DNA of 64,000 bases from Collybia mongolica. Lineage: Eukaryota > Basidiomycota > Agaricomycetes > Agaricales > Clitocybaceae. The DNA is taken from positions 744,001 to 808,000 of the forward strand of contig JAAXNY010000005.1 in the NCBI GenBank assembly GCA_013420905.1, in the 5' to 3' direction. Below are positions 1 through 11,289 of this stretch, piece by piece. Below the pieces are notes generated by a model. That model had not been told where the DNA came from, made no database searches, and saw only the letters and a list, made by a program, of their open reading frames with translations. Each line of letters opens with the position of its first letter. The stretch's first letter is position 1. Made by a program: the position numbers and the translations under genes.

Positions 1-314
1 AATATGGTATGAAGTGCTGACATAAGCAGGGAACCTGGGGTAATTATGTAAGATACTATGACATCGTGGCTTTCCAATGGACCCTGGATCATGTGATTTG
101 GATCAATATCCATTAAGCTATAAGCCAAACAAAATGGCTACTCATTGGGGCAGTTTTTTGACCCTTATCTTATTTTCCATTATTCTGGCATTTATGATCC
201 AATGCAAGAACATTATGGACTGTGGGAAGAATAAACAATGTCATGTGACTTTATTTGTATCAATTTGACATGTTGGAATTGGTTCAATCATCTTCTTGAC
301 CTCTTACCACCATC

Positions 315-1334
315 ATGAAAGCCATTTCTACTGCTCAGCACAATACTGTTGTTTCTCTCCTCAATGAGGGCTATTCTCAGCGTCAAATCAAGGAGAAAAC
401 TGGTCTAGGGAAGGGTACCATCAGTAGGATCAGCAAAGATGTGGATGGAAACAAAGAAAACAACCTTGGTGGCCGCCCCTCCAAGCTGTCTGTTCGTGAC
501 AAACAGTCAATTATTCGTCAAATCAAGTCAGGGAAGCTTGATAATGCAGTTCAGGCTACCCAATTCATCAATGGCATCATCCCCAATCCTGTCACACCCC
601 AGACAGTCAGAAATGCACTCAAGGAAAATCAATTTTATGCTGCTACAAAGAGGAAAGCTCCTCTTCTCAAACGAGCCCATCACATCCGGCGTCTCCAGTT
701 TGCAAAATATCATGAAAGCTGGACTGTGGAGGACTGGAAAAGGGTTCTATGGACAGATGAGACCAAAATCAATAGGATTGGGTCAGATGGAAAGGTTTAT
801 GTCTGGAAACAAAGGGGAGAACCACCATCTGATAGAACAACATCACCTACTGTCAAACATGGAGGAGGAGGAAACCTCATGGTATGGGGTTGTATGGGGT
901 GGAATGGAGTGGGAAAGCTCATAGAGGTGCAGGGGAACATGGACAAGGTTCAATACTGTGAAATTTTGGAGAGTGGAGTTCAGGAAAGTTTTGAGAAGTT
1001 GGAAATGGTGGATGGCGAGCGCTACTTTCAGCAAGATAACGACCCCAAACACACATCTGGACTGGCCACACAGTGGTTTGAAGACAACAACATTCAAGTC
1101 CTTGGCTGGCCTGCCCAATCCCCTGACATGAATCCAATAGAACACCTTTGGGAACATCTCAAGCGCCGTCTTAAAGAATATCCGACACCACCCAAAGGAG
1201 TACATGAGTTGTGGGATAGATTGGCTGAAGAGTGGGGTGAAATTCCACCAGAGGTATGCCAAAACCTGATAGAAAGTATGCCCAGGCGGATACAAGCAGT
1301 TATAAAGGCAAAAGGTGGTCATACAAAGTATTAG
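315..1334 (+). CDS. Tc1-family transposase, 339 aa, intact
   Basis: Cut-and-paste transposase that would bind its terminal repeats and insert at TA in the nucleus. Residues about 1-60 form a helix-turn-helix region (SQRQIKEKTGLGKGTISRI) followed by the GRPSKLS linker typical of the family, and a second DNA-binding segment runs to about 110. The catalytic core shows the three acidic residues: VLWTDETKI, FQQDNDPKH and NPIEHLWEHLK, with 34 residues between the second Asp and the Glu (DD34E, the Tc1 spacing). The ATG at 315 is the first in frame, the length is normal for the family, and there is no stop or frameshift. No intron is needed. Activity would depend on the left terminal repeat, whose tip is outside the window. 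Confidence 0.96.
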   Translation: MKAISTAQHNTVVSLLNEGYSQRQIKEKTGLGKGTISRISKDVDGNKENNLGGRPSKLSVRDKQSIIRQIKSGKLDNAVQATQFINGIIPNPVTPQTVRNALKENQFYAATKRKAPLLKRAHHIRRLQFAKYHESWTVEDWKRVLWTDETKINRIGSDGKVYVWKQRGEPPSDRTTSPTVKHGGGGNLMVWGCMGWNGVGKLIEVQGNMDKVQYCEILESGVQESFEKLEMVDGERYFQQDNDPKHTSGLATQWFEDNNIQVLGWPAQSPDMNPIEHLWEHLKRRLKEYPTPPKGVHELWDRLAEEWGEIPPEVCQNLIESMPRRIQAVIKAKGGHTKY

Positions 1335-1349
1335 ATAGAAAATTAATAG

Positions 1350-1561
1350 AGGGTCAAAAAACTGCCCCAATGAGTAATCATTTTGTTTGGCCTATAGCTT
1401 AATGGGTTTTGATCCAAATCACATGATCCAGGGTCCATTGGAAAGCCACGATGTCATAGTATCTTACATAATTACCCCAGGTCCCCTGCTTATGTCAGCA
1501 CTTCATACCATATTGATCTTTCAAAAATGTACAAACATTGGGGCAGTTTTTTGAGCCACTG
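1350..1561. repeat. Right terminal inverted repeat of the Tc1 element
   Basis: Inverse of the window start; for example 1350-1376 mirrors the stretch ending near 165. The outermost 47 bases (1515-1561) have their partner left of the window. The motif GGGGCAGTTTTTTGA occurs at both the inner and outer borders of the repeat, which may be a duplicated transposase-binding site. Confidence 0.9.
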
Positions 1562-2466
1562 TATAAGTCCAAGCGACTTATCAAACAATACAGTGCCAAG
1601 TGCATTAAGGCCAAGTGCCTAGTAATTCCAACGGACAATACGGTACTAAGTTCCAAGTGAACTAAGTTTCTTTAATTCTGTGGTTCTTCAATCAATTCCA
1701 ATCAAGACACGTTGAAGCAATCTGATCCTTAATTCGGGCACGCGATAGTGTTTTAACAAATGTGATTTGTATACTCTATAGTAGCGCAAAGTGGGGGCAA
1801 GATTCCTTGCCTTAGCGCTACTCATCTACAGTCTATTTATAGTGTACAAACTAAATATCATACGGAATTGTAAATTTTACACGGAACCGCGCTCCCGCGC
1901 GCCAAGGATCTGTATTCAATGCTGATGTGTCCTCTACAACTTGGCGCGCGTGCCATGCGTGCCAATTATGCCGTTTACTGGTTACTTATTAAATATTGAA
2001 AGAGCTGGCTAAACTCTTATCAAGTCCCGACCATGCGCTTTGTTATTTAAAATAGCGCGGCACTGTCATTTACTCCTCCTGATTGTCCCGGTTGCTATTC
2101 ATGGGGTCCCGTCGCTTCCGGTAGTTAACACCAAGTACCCCTGACTAGGATCGGGTTGTGCAAGTCCCGAATTTACAATTACTTCTCCTATTAATGATGA
2201 TCCCCGGACTAATGATATCATACTACAACAGTTACTTATGAACTAAGACACCGAGGTTGTAACCGGGCATGGTGAATAGGACTAATAATAGACCGTACTC
2301 ATAGTCCTCTGTACTGATAGTGTATTATCCATTAGACTAGTTCACTCTGATTAGCCGTCTTGGAGCTCGACTCTAATCCTTTATTACCGTTTACTTGGTT
2401 ATTAGAAATGATACTAATAGCCTTACTTGTTGACTTTATAAGAGCAAACAATTTTGGGCCCTATCA
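1562..2466 (+). mobile_element. LTR-B copy 1, partial, split by the Tc1 element
   Basis: This 0.9 kb non-coding stretch is the reverse complement of 36639 to about 37560, with scattered differences. The complete copy at 36639-37577 begins TG and ends CA, so I read it as a long terminal repeat. Here the left end is separated by the Tc1 insertion at 1561 and the right end is ...CCCTATCA at 2466, directly against gypsy pol sequence. It has no ORF and contains GC-rich NCGCGC clusters. No internal coding region of its parent element is in the window, so the superfamily is unknown. Confidence 0.7.
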
Positions 2467-2785
2467 CCGTGGACCAGTAACGTACAAACTGAAACTTCCA
2501 TCACAATGGAAGATCCACCCTGTGTTTCATGCTTCTCTTCTTACACCATACAAGGAAACCGATACTCATGGACCCAACTTCTTAGAACCTCCACCAGATC
2601 TTGTGAATCAAGAAGAAGAGTATGAAGTAGAAGGGATTATCAATTACCGACAACAAGGCCGAGGCTTCCAATACCTCGTGAAATGGAAAGATTACTCATC
2701 TGCACACAACACGTGGGAACTAGAAGACCACTTGAAAAGAGCTCAAATGATACTTCAATCCTATCAGAAGCTACATCGCCTCTAA
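2467..2785 (+). pseudogene. Chromovirus integrase C-terminus with chromodomain, fragment
   Basis: From GPVTYKLKLPSQW the frame matches the integrase tail of the copy at 24163-24555, including the segment before the chromodomain (HPVFHASLLTPYKETDTHG) and the chromodomain itself (FQYLVKWKDY, NTWELEDHL) near the end. In intact chromoviruses this domain directs integration into chromatin. The N-terminal five sixths of pol are absent, so this is a remnant. The stop after HRL is shared with the other copy. Confidence 0.88.
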
Positions 2786-3166
2786 CCAACTATTGTCTAC
2801 CATTGCTCTCAACAAATTCCAGATCCTTAACAAACAATGTCTTCCCCTATCAACTTCTACACCACCACTGCCACCACCCTCACCAACCCTCCTAACACCC
2901 CTATCATTAAAATCGCATCTCAAGAATGCCTTGAAATTGCAACAAAGATCATATGTCACCAGAAGTTCCTATCATGGTTCATGCATGAAGAACATCGCGA
3001 ACGAATGATTCAAGCATTCAATTAGCCACCACACAATCAACTCATCAAACTAGTCGAAAAATACCTGGAAATCAGGGACATGCTATACCATCAAACTGCA
3101 AATATCAGCCAGGCTCTAGATCAAACTACAGAAGAATTAGTGGACACACAAGAATTTCGAATTCTA

Positions 3167-3180
3167 GAAGATCTAATTCT
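3167..3180. repeat. LINE1 target site duplication, left copy
   Basis: GAAGATCTAATTCT, repeated exactly at 9362-9375. It belongs to the chromovirus ORF, in the region encoding the ILEDL stretch of the intact copy. Confidence 0.95.
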
Positions 3181-3533
3181 TTTTTTTTTTTTTTTTGTTT
3201 CAACATTTTATATAGCGATTGTACCTGATACATGCATCGCTCACTTTGCAAAGTAATTATGGGATAGAGGGTGGAGGGGACGAAAGACAAAGCGCCGTCA
3301 AGCTGAGGTGTCCCAGGGTGGCCAAAGTCACACCAGGAGTGTCGCAGGTCAAAGACCCATTTTACGCAGACTGGTAAGGGTCAAGCTATGCCAGGGGGTT
3401 GGCCCCCCACCACGGTGCACCGCAGCAGGAAGTGGATCAAGTCCACTGATTATCCCAGTCCAGAAGAAACACGAGGCGCACCTCATAACATGAATCCACC
3501 TAACACAGTGTACTGCCCCCAGCCTGAGTTGGA

Positions 3534-6500
3534 CTAAGGAACATCAAATGCAAACACAGTCTCGTTCACTTCAAGGAAATCCACCAGCCACTTGTACAGC
3601 AGCTGTTGTTTCGGGGGTGTTTTCCGTGTGTGAGACGGGCAGTGGTGAAGTACATGTGGCACAGATTCCATAGGGAATCCGCACCTACAGGCTGTGGGTT
3701 CTTCAGGGAAGAACTGAGATCGGAATGTCCCTATGGGGGCATGTCCAGTTATGCAGCGTGTTAAGCGTGTGGTGAGACCATGACTATGTCCGGCCTTACA
3801 CATCCAGGGCCCACTATTGACATGGGTTGGAGTGAGTGGGGTGTCCTTCTTCTCATAGAGAGGGAGGAAGTTCTTGCCAATGTACTTTGAGGACTGGAAT
3901 AGGGACTTCCAGCCGTCAAGCATGCGTGTGACTGCCCCACTCCTAGTGAAGTCAGCAGATATAATTGGTGCCCCCCCCACCTCGACGCGTGTCGAGGTGG
4001 CGAGGAAGTGTGCCAGTTGGTGGTCCTCTATCTCCACACCAGGCGTGATGTGGTGAAAGTGGACAGAGTTACCAGGTTTGTGTTGGAGCCAAGGCACCAG
4101 CACGCAACAGATGGCAAGGGATGAGTGTTGTCCGGAGTGGTGAGACACATCCATGGACAGATGGAGTGCATTTGTAGAATCGGAAAAGACATGTATCTGA
4201 TGTACATCATCGAATCCGATTTCCCTGGCTTGAGTAATGCCCTCTGCAATTGCTCGCAGTTCGGCACCATCGGATGTGGAGAGACCGGCCACAGCCCAGT
4301 CCTCATATAGATCGCCCTCATGCCATGCCTGGTAAACCGAGACTGACTGGAGAGGGAGTGGGGGAGTTGACGCATCTGTAATGATACAGATGTGGTTGGG
4401 AGAATGGGAGGCCACGTCTACAGCCCCCTTGAGGGATGTGGAACGATCTTCCATAAACTTTTTGTGTTCCTTATCCACCTTTGACAGAGGGGAAACAATA
4501 TCATAGACAATACGCCTCGGATAAACATCCTTGGGGCGAGAACCAGGGTGGTTAAGAGGATGGACAGGGTCCAGGTCCTGGGATGAGAGGTCAAGGTTAG
4601 ACCATGCCTCCATGATAGGGGACTTCAGATCACCATTGATCTGATTTTTGAGGGTCTCGACTGAGAATTTGTGTTTCCCATCGACTAGATGGCGAAAGGC
4701 ATGGGTTGCCTGTAGTGCTTGGGTGCGGACATGACTGTGTTCCACCAGCTTCTTAACATGAAGGTGAATCGGAGGTAAGCCCACAATTGTTTCTGCTGCC
4801 CCCATGGGGCTGGTTTTGAAGGCGCCAGTAATCCAGAGGCACGCATGCCACTGCATTTTCCGGAGGGAGTCGAGGGGGCCTACCATGCGGGCTCCTTCGT
4901 ATAGCCATAGCCTGCTCCCGTATGTAGCTATGGGGAGAACACAGGCAGGGTACAGCACTTGTTTGTGTTTGGGCCTAAGCCCACGAACTGAGTTGCCAAG
5001 GGCAAGCAGGGCCCGCACCAATGTGAGGGCCTTGTTCATGTAGCATTTGACATGTTCCCTGAAGGTAAGGGGCTGGTCAAAAAAGAAGCCCAGATAACGC
5101 CATATAGTGCCAGGGCGGAGTGGTGTATCACCTGTATAGGATGCATAGCCTAAGTCGATGTCGGGGTTAGCGTCACCGTGTTTCCGAGAGAAGTGAAATC
5201 CCTCAGACTTGCTGTGTTCGAGGACTAGGCCCATGGCCTGGGTCAGTTTGAAGACGACCTTGTATGCTCTCTTGAGCTTAGCTAGGTTTGTGTCCCATGA
5301 CTCGGACTGTGCAATAATTGTGCCGTCATCAACATAGGAGATGAGAGTGGACTCTCTGACCCTTCATTCAAATTCCTTGAGGAAGGGGGAGAGGCAGAGA
5401 GCAGAGAGGATGGGGGACAGGGCAGAGCCCTGGCCTACACCAACACTGGAGGGGAATTCTGGGGATAGATCGTCATCCCATGCATAACATGTGCTCCGAT
5501 CAACTAGATAAGACTTAAAGAATTGCACCACTTGCATGAGGAAGCACCCAGCATCCTCAGTGGAGTTCTGACGAACTCCTCCAAATTGATTCAGGTGGAG
5601 GACTCCATGTTCTGCAGCCTCAAACTGCAGTCTAGTGGAGAGCATCTTCTCGAGGAGCTTGCCCAATGTGTTCAGAAGAACAATCGGATGGAACACCTTG
5701 GGGGTGTCATACAAAGGTTTCCTGGGCTTTGGGATAACTACTGTAGTAGAAGCCTTGAATTTGGCAGGCCAGCAGCCTGTCCAGACGCAAGAGTTGGCCA
5801 GCCAAAGGAAGAGGCAGCTCGCATGCTCATCCTGGACGAGCTGTTTGAGATGGCACCATGTGATGTGATCTGGCCCAGGGGTGGATCTATTCAAGGTGCC
5901 CCTAAGGGCATCTGACATCTCGGCGGCAGAGTACGGGACCCACTCCCTGACGGTTGGGGATTCCCATTTGTTACCCAGTTTGGTCAGGTCAATGGGCCTG
6001 TCCACAGCTGAGTTGAAGGTGGAGTGGAGGGCATTCCACAGTTGATCCACAGATGTGCAGGGCACTCCTTGGTCCGACCCAGTCCATAAGGTCCCAGGGT
6101 CGGAGATTGTTGTGAGCAATCTCATCGATTCTTTTGTCGAAATGCTTACGTTTTGCCTTACGCGTGGCCTTCTTGAAGGTTGACCAGTCAGCTGGGAGAT
6201 CGGACTCCATCGCAGCCGCCTTGGCATTAGCACAGTCAGAATCCCACCAAGACTTAGACCGGGCGCAAGCCCGGTTAGCCTTAGCATGATGAGACCATGC
6301 CACACCAAAAGCAACGGATATAGCCCTAGCAACGGCTTGGGTTTGATCAGCTGACATAGCGCCAGGGATCGGGATCTGACCCAGGAGAAGGGAGACTTCA
6401 CTGAGGAAGTCCGCCTCTTCTTTGGAGTCAACTTTGATGGACATTTTCCCCTCAGGCCAGTAGACCTTAAGGGGGATATCCAGTAATAATGGAAGGTGAT

Positions 6501-7209
6501 TGGGTTCCCCCTTGTCTCCTAGTGTCAGATCAGCTGTGTAGCCCCGGAAAATCGGGACAAACACCAGGTCAAGAATCAAACCACGGAGCGCCACGTTATA
6601 CGGCCAATGGGTGACCCCTCCGGATGTCGGGGCCACTCTCTCCAGGTTAAGTATTGCAGCACACTCCATGAGCCTAGAGGCCATGGGGTGTTTGCATATA
6701 AGTGTTGTGTCCCAGTGAGATGAAGGGCAATTAAAATCCCCCCCCATATAACTCAAATCTGGTAGTGCGTCCAGGTGGTCTTTGATGTACCAAATGGCCG
6801 AGCCATTCTCACCGGAGTAGGTGTTCATCAGATGTATGGGGCCAAGATGCCCTTTTACAGTGATGACCATGACATCGCGATGATTCACAATGTCAGATCG
6901 AAGCTTAGGTTTGATTGTGCGCATGGCCCGATTGACATAAGCGAGGACATGTGGCCTTTCATTGGCCCCGTCAAACCCTTTAGGGTACATAGCTATCCAG
7001 TCCAGGTGGATCAGCAGCCCTTTAACAGGGACCCCGTCCTTCTCCGTCAGGGAGGTGGTGTATCTCACAGTGGACCATGGTGGTTCCTGGAGAAATAAGA
7101 TATCTGAGACGGATTTCATACGTTCCAGAAGGTTGATTGTCCAATTGTGCTTGCATCCCACATTCTGACAATAAATACATAAAGTGTCTACAGAGGTTGT
7201 ACTATGCAT
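3534..7209 (-). pseudogene. LINE1 ORF2: endonuclease, reverse transcriptase, RNase H
   Basis: Would nick target DNA and copy the LINE RNA. From the start near 7209 it shows an apurinic-type endonuclease (FLQEPPWSTVRYT, YMGGDFNCPSSHWD, LDLVFVP), then a reverse transcriptase (STPGPDHITWCHLK, VVIPKPRKPLYDTPK, GSALSPILSAL, SYVDDGTI), then an RNase H with IITDAST, TSDGAELRAI and HVFSDSTNAL, and a C-terminal Cys/His segment (ACRCGFPMESVPHVLHHC). Two lesions are seen: a frameshift near 6070, after the WDLMDWVGP motif, and a TGA at 5364-5366 just before the catalytic YVDD box. Frames before and after the TGA are the same, so it is a point change. Confidence 0.92.
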
Positions 7210-7231
7210 GGGTCAACGACTGTTGAACTTC

Positions 7232-9232
7232 TCAAGGGTTTGCCTGGTGTCCAAGGAGCCTGCCTCCTGTGATGTTGGGAAAAGGTGAGTTAGAGGCAGG
7301 AATGAAGCATAACAGCTCATCGCCTACCTTCTGTGTGGTATACTTGGAGAAGACCCACTTCGGATTGTAGCAGTTCTTCCAGAATGAGCAGATACAACTG
7401 TCAGATGCATGCGCAAGCGTGCAGTTGACACATTGAGCTGGGTGTGGGCAAGGGTGACCTGCAGGGGTCGCCTCTCGAGGGGGGTTGGCCTTGGGCTGTT
7501 TTTTGCAGCACGCGGCTAACACACGGTGGTGGTCGGTTTCATGTGGGCCAGCACAGATGGAGCACAGCTGCATCTTGAATGGACAAACCTCTGTACGGTG
7601 TCCATACCTCCAGCAGCGGGGACATATGGGGACTCCAACTCGCTTCTCAGCGGGCAGGATGGTGAGTTTCTTGGACCTGAGCATGAAGCTTCGGCCCTTG
7701 AGGCTACAGAGGTGCTGTCCACCTCGCGAGTCATAGATATTGAAGAACACCGTGCCAGTGTCTGATGTCTGGGAGTTTCTTACCATCCGGGGCCTAGACC
7801 CTTGGTAAAAGTGGATGGCCTCACGCCAGGGGCATTTACCGAGGATCTCGGCAATGTCGTCTGGTGTGAGGGGAATGGGGGTACCATTGGCAGCGTACTT
7901 GATGTGCACTCCAAAGTAAGGGAAGTCGGGGATGCGAAGGAATGACTTGGATGAGCCTACTTCCACATGCGTTTCCACGGAGTTGTCTTTGCGTATCTTT
8001 TTAGCTGTGTCGCTAAAATAGGCATGCATGACCTGGATGTCATCTTCGACTGGCAAAATATCACACACAAGGGCCAGGCCCCCGAGGTGGTTTTGGGTCT
8101 CAGACACGACGCGAATGGCCCTCTTATGAATGCCAAGGTGAGAGTTCAGCGGCCCAACCACTGGCGTATCAGGCCAGTGGGTGGGGGGTGAAGTGATGAC
8201 GACTACCTCCTTCCGGGAGGGGCCGTGTGTGGTGGATCTCTTGCGTCGAGCTTTTGCTTGGGCTGAGTCCAAAGGGGTAGGGACAATATCACTGGACACA
8301 ACCTGCTGAGCATGCACAATGGAGGCAATGGGTGCTGAGGGAAAGGACTTGGCCATCTGGACAAGCCCCGCCTGAGCTGCGGCAGGGCCCTTCACCTTCT
8401 TCGCAGAGGGAGGCTGAGGGGTGGAGATTGCAGCAGATGCTGCGGATGCAAAGGTCTTTGATCCAGGAGGAAGGGAATGCTTGGTGGAGCGTGTGTAGAT
8501 GACTTTCTTGGAGGGGCGGCGAAGGCCAGCTGGGTCTGCGGTAGCATTGGTGGATCAAGGGGGCAGAGAGCGCCCAGGACAAGGTTGTCAATTAGAAGGG
8601 ATGGGGACAGGGGCCAGAGGTGCCTGCACATGGAGACTCTCAATGAGGGCTTGGAGAGCAATGCTCTTGGACTTGGCATCCGCCGTAATGGCGTGTTCGA
8701 CGAGGCCAGCTTCGGAGACTGTGAAGACAGCTTGGAGGAGCTCTTGGACAAGTGTGACTGAGGCTTCGTCTGGGACGCGATAGCCGTTGATGGCCCAGAG
8801 GTTGAGCATCTCTGTGACGTTGTGGATGGATGTAGTTGCAGCTTCAAGGTCGTCTGGGACCTTATCCTTAGCACCAGAGGCATAAAATGTCTCCGGATCC
8901 TTAAACTCCTCCATGAAAGCAGCCCCCTCTACCTCAGCCATGACAATGTCACGGTCCTGGACAGGAGCAGCAGGGGGATTGGCGGGAGGGCTGGTAATAG
9001 TAGGGTCAGGGTCGGCGGCGTCGTCGTCATCCTCTACAATGGGTGCGGGAGTCATGGGCCTGAAAAAGACCTGTGACGCAAGGGAGGGGCCTGCTTGAGG
9101 ATGCAGGCTGGCTACCAGCTTGGAGACGGGAGCTGGGGACATGGATCCGCGCAAAAGTTCACGTAAATCTGGCGGTTTTGCCATACGGTCCGCCGATTGC
9201 TGAGATTGGGTTGGAGGTTTGTCTTTGGCCAT
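7232..9232 (-). pseudogene. LINE1 ORF1: zinc-knuckle RNA-binding protein
   Basis: Gag-like protein that would coat LINE RNA. The ATG at 9232 opens a 667-codon frame ending 22 bases before ORF2. The N-terminal half is Pro/Ala-rich and acidic; a central conserved segment includes PFDD-type neighbours such as FPYFGVHIKY and PLTPDDIAEIL; near residue 540 there are Cys/His knuckles (CPRCWRYGHRTEVC, CSICAGPHETDHH) and a third (CVNCTLAHASDSC). Two TGA codons at 8588-8590 and 8555-8557 interrupt one continuous frame; both are probably CGA in the parent. The close ORF1/ORF2 spacing suggests reinitiation or a shared transcript. Confidence 0.88.
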
Positions 9233-9361
9233 GGTATAACCACAGCAGTGTACGGGAGATCAGGGGATCAGAGGAGTTTTGAGGCACCTGGGTGCACAAG
9301 ATGATGTTGACGAGTAGACCGGGTGGCTGTGCACATGGGAGTAACAAGTCAAGAAGCAATG

Positions 9362-9375
9362 GAAGATCTAATTCT
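9362..9375. repeat. LINE1 target site duplication, right copy
   Basis: Exact copy of 3167-3180; the chromovirus ORF resumes directly after it. Confidence 0.95.
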
Positions 9376-10072
9376 GTTATTACAAGAAGGAATTTGACTA
9401 CCTACATCCACGCCTTCAACACCCACAGAGTCAACCGAAAGAGTCGATACAGTTGATGAAGAAGTACAAACATCTCCTCCCAGAACACCCACACCTTCGA
9501 CTCCAAATTCTCCTATTTATCAACCTGAACCCCTTCCAATCCCGCCTTTTCGCGAACCATCCCCTTCACCATCGCAACATTCCACTCCTGATCCAGTGGA
9601 CATGGTTGCAAACAAAGAAATATTTAAACATTTGAAAGGTCGAAAAGCCACTAAATCCGTCATTAAAAAGAAGAAAGCACCCAAACCCATCAAATACACA
9701 ATGAACCCTCTCAATTACGTTGGAAGTCGAGAAAAACCCATTGACCTCACCCAAGTAGAATGAGCACTCATCTACAAAAACGTATTATGCTCTTGATGCT
9801 TCAACTTTGGACATTCATCAATAAATTGTGAAAAACAATATTGTCCAATATGTTTTCAACCAGCACCAGGACATTGTTGTGACCAATGCCCCGAAAGACC
9901 CACGACTAGAACAGCGGGGTATTATCAGAGCTGGTGACAGGTTGGAGATGAATGCGAAGAGGTAGATGACGGGATTGACAATCCTTTCAATTATCCGGAA
10001 GCCATCACAAACATGACAGGGGAGCCAATTGACTACTAAAGCTGGGACGCTTTAGGGATAGAGAGGGGGTAA

Positions 10073-10546
10073 TGTTACAAATTCCCTACTCACGTGCCCT
10101 TATCATTTCTTTTCTTACATACTACTGATTACCAGATACTTATTGACTCTTATCTTTCAAAGACCCATATATGCATTTCCTTTCCCATGCTTATTCATCT
10201 TTTGTATTATGCTTACTCATTCTCATCTTAGCTTACTCATTCCTTTATCTATAATGAATAGCGTAAACCATGCTTATCAGACTCTTACATATATATACGG
10301 ATAGTTTAGCTTAGCTAGCTCTTTAGCTTGACCTAGCTGAATCAACCTTATTCATCTACTCTGATCTCTTGACGTGAACTCGATCCTACTTGCCTTACAA
10401 AGGGAGTAGTGCATCTTTAATTCAACGATCTGACTTTAGCCCTATTGAGAGAGTCATTAGACGTTAGACTTACGAAGTCAACGGTCTATAGTGAACAAAC
10501 GATAAACCAGATTGATCTAAAGGATAAGGCCTAAACAGCCGTAACA
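10073..10546 (+). repeat. Gypsy 3' LTR (474 bp) of the decayed chromovirus
   Basis: Starts TGTTACAAATTCCC and ends AGCCGTAACA. It aligns with the LTRs at 22597-23073, 35326-35810 and 36017-36493. It lies directly after the purine tract that primes plus-strand synthesis and abuts the truncated gene at 10547. It contains the GCTTAGCTAG segment common to all four copies. Confidence 0.92.
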
Positions 10547-11236
10547 GTCTCCGTCCTCCACTCCTCCCTCCTTTTTCCCCTTGTTCTCCTCTGGTTTGCT
10601 GTCGCTGGCAGTTGGGGGTGCCACCTGGCGGGCACAACCAGTGCCCCCCAGCTTTGATGCTTGAGGCCCCCGGGAGATGGCAGTGGCTGCGCGCAGGGGC
10701 GGCGCAATTGGCATGCCACTTTCTTCGAGCATGCGCTTGGTCCTGGGGGGAGGCCATTTTGTGAGAACAAGAAATGTATATGAAAGGAAAGACTCACTTT
10801 GTGAGGTGAGGTAAGGTGGGGCTGGCCTTGCCCTTGATGCCCGTTTTACCGCAGGTGGTGGCCTTTCTGCCAGGGGTGGCGGCCTTTCTGGTGCTGCAGG
10901 CAGTGTGAGTAAGAGTAAACATAAGAGGTGGCTGGGTACGCACCCTGCCTTTGGCTTGGTGGCGCTTGCCTTGATGGCAGTGGCGGCTTTCGTGCGCTTG
11001 TGGGCTTCGTTGTCCTTGTCGGTTGCTGAGGTGGCACACTTGCAACCACGGGTGGAAGGCGGGGGCATCACACGGATGTGGCTGCTCCTTGTCATTGGGT
11101 GTTCGGCTGCTTTGGCAGCGGCAGTGGTGGTGGCGGATTTGCAGGTTGTTGACATCATGTTTTTGCAGAAACTTGGTGGGTTGCTGGGTGCTGGGTTGCT
11201 GGGCCTCAGTGTGGTTGAGGTTGACAATGTGCCCAT
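10547..11236 (-). CDS. Basic Ala/Thr/Lys/Pro-rich protein, 3' end cut by gypsy LTR
   Basis: I do not recognise it. A three-exon model reads cleanly: exon 1 11236-10944 (ATG at 11236), exon 2 10893-10798, exon 3 10742 to the LTR border at 10547. Introns are about 50 and 55 nt with GTGCGT..TGCAG and GTGAGT..CCCAG ends and join in frame. The product is low complexity, with runs such as TTTAAAKAAE, KRTKAATAIKAS and GRKATTCGKTGIKGK, and ends acidic/basic (KPEENKGKKEGG). No membrane segment or domain is apparent; the composition suggests a nuclear or nucleic-acid-binding role, but that is only inference. The missing stop shows the gypsy element truncated it. Confidence 0.5.
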
Positions 11237-11289
11237 TGTTGATTGATGAGGTGGCTGATAAGTCACGTGACTAAACACATGACCACAAC

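Larger units (their letters stand above)
1..1561 (+). mobile_element. Tc1/mariner DNA transposon, left tip outside window
   Basis: Long terminal inverted repeats flank one transposase gene. Bases 1-165 are the inverse of about 1350-1514. The outer tip is visible only on the right, where the repeat ends ...TTTTTTGAGCCACTG at 1561 followed by TA, the dinucleotide Tc1 elements duplicate on insertion. The matching left tip, about 50 bases, lies before base 1. The sequence right of 1561 is LTR-B; the copy of that LTR at 37.5 kb is continuous across this TA, so the transposon inserted into the LTR. The single open transposase frame and the well-matched repeats suggest a fairly recent insertion. Confidence 0.93.
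3181..9361 (-). mobile_element. LINE1: Tad1/I-like non-LTR retrotransposon, nearly full length
   Basis: A 6.2 kb minus-strand element with two ORFs, a 129-base 5' leader and a 3' poly(A) tail, seen as 16 T at 3181-3196. It is flanked by a perfect 14-bp target site duplication, GAAGATCTAATTCT, at 3167-3180 and 9362-9375, proof of target-primed reverse transcription into the chromovirus ORF. ORF1 has zinc knuckles; ORF2 has endonuclease, reverse transcriptase and RNase H domains, as in the Tad1 and I groups. It looks non-functional: three TGA stops and one frameshift. Confidence 0.93.
2837..10039 (+). pseudogene. Extra zinc-knuckle ORF of the chromovirus, broken copy
   Basis: Homologous to the intact 334-codon ORF at 23107-24111. 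It is interrupted by LINE1 between 3180 and 9362, and also by a TAG at 3023-3025 and several TGA codons in the second half, each where the intact copy has an Arg codon. The stretch encoding GHRRDQ in the intact copy reads TGTTGT here for CGTCGT, and the MWRRFG stretch reads TGG TGA CAG for TGG CGA CGG. These are classic CpG decay products. The ORF ends just before the purine tract and the LTR, as in the intact copy. Confidence 0.88.
2467..10546 (+). mobile_element. Decayed Ty3/gypsy chromovirus, 3' part, containing LINE1
   Basis: Reading along the plus strand it has the integrase C-terminus with chromodomain, the extra zinc-knuckle ORF, a purine-rich tract (GAGAGGGGGTAA) and the 3' LTR (10073-10546), in the same order as the better preserved minus-strand copy at 22597-28756. 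Everything upstream of the integrase tail is missing, replaced by LTR-B. LINE1 is inserted inside the extra ORF. Compared with the other copy it carries many C-to-T and G-to-A changes at CpG, so it is the older insertion. Confidence 0.88.

Noticed and set aside
843..1370. 175-codon ORF antisense to the Tc1 transposase
   Set aside because: Fully overlaps the clear DD34E transposase; no domain of its own.
11023..11274. Plus-strand ORFs over 10905-11274
   Set aside because: They overlap the better supported three-exon minus-strand gene and are rich in Trp/Leu from antisense low-complexity sequence.
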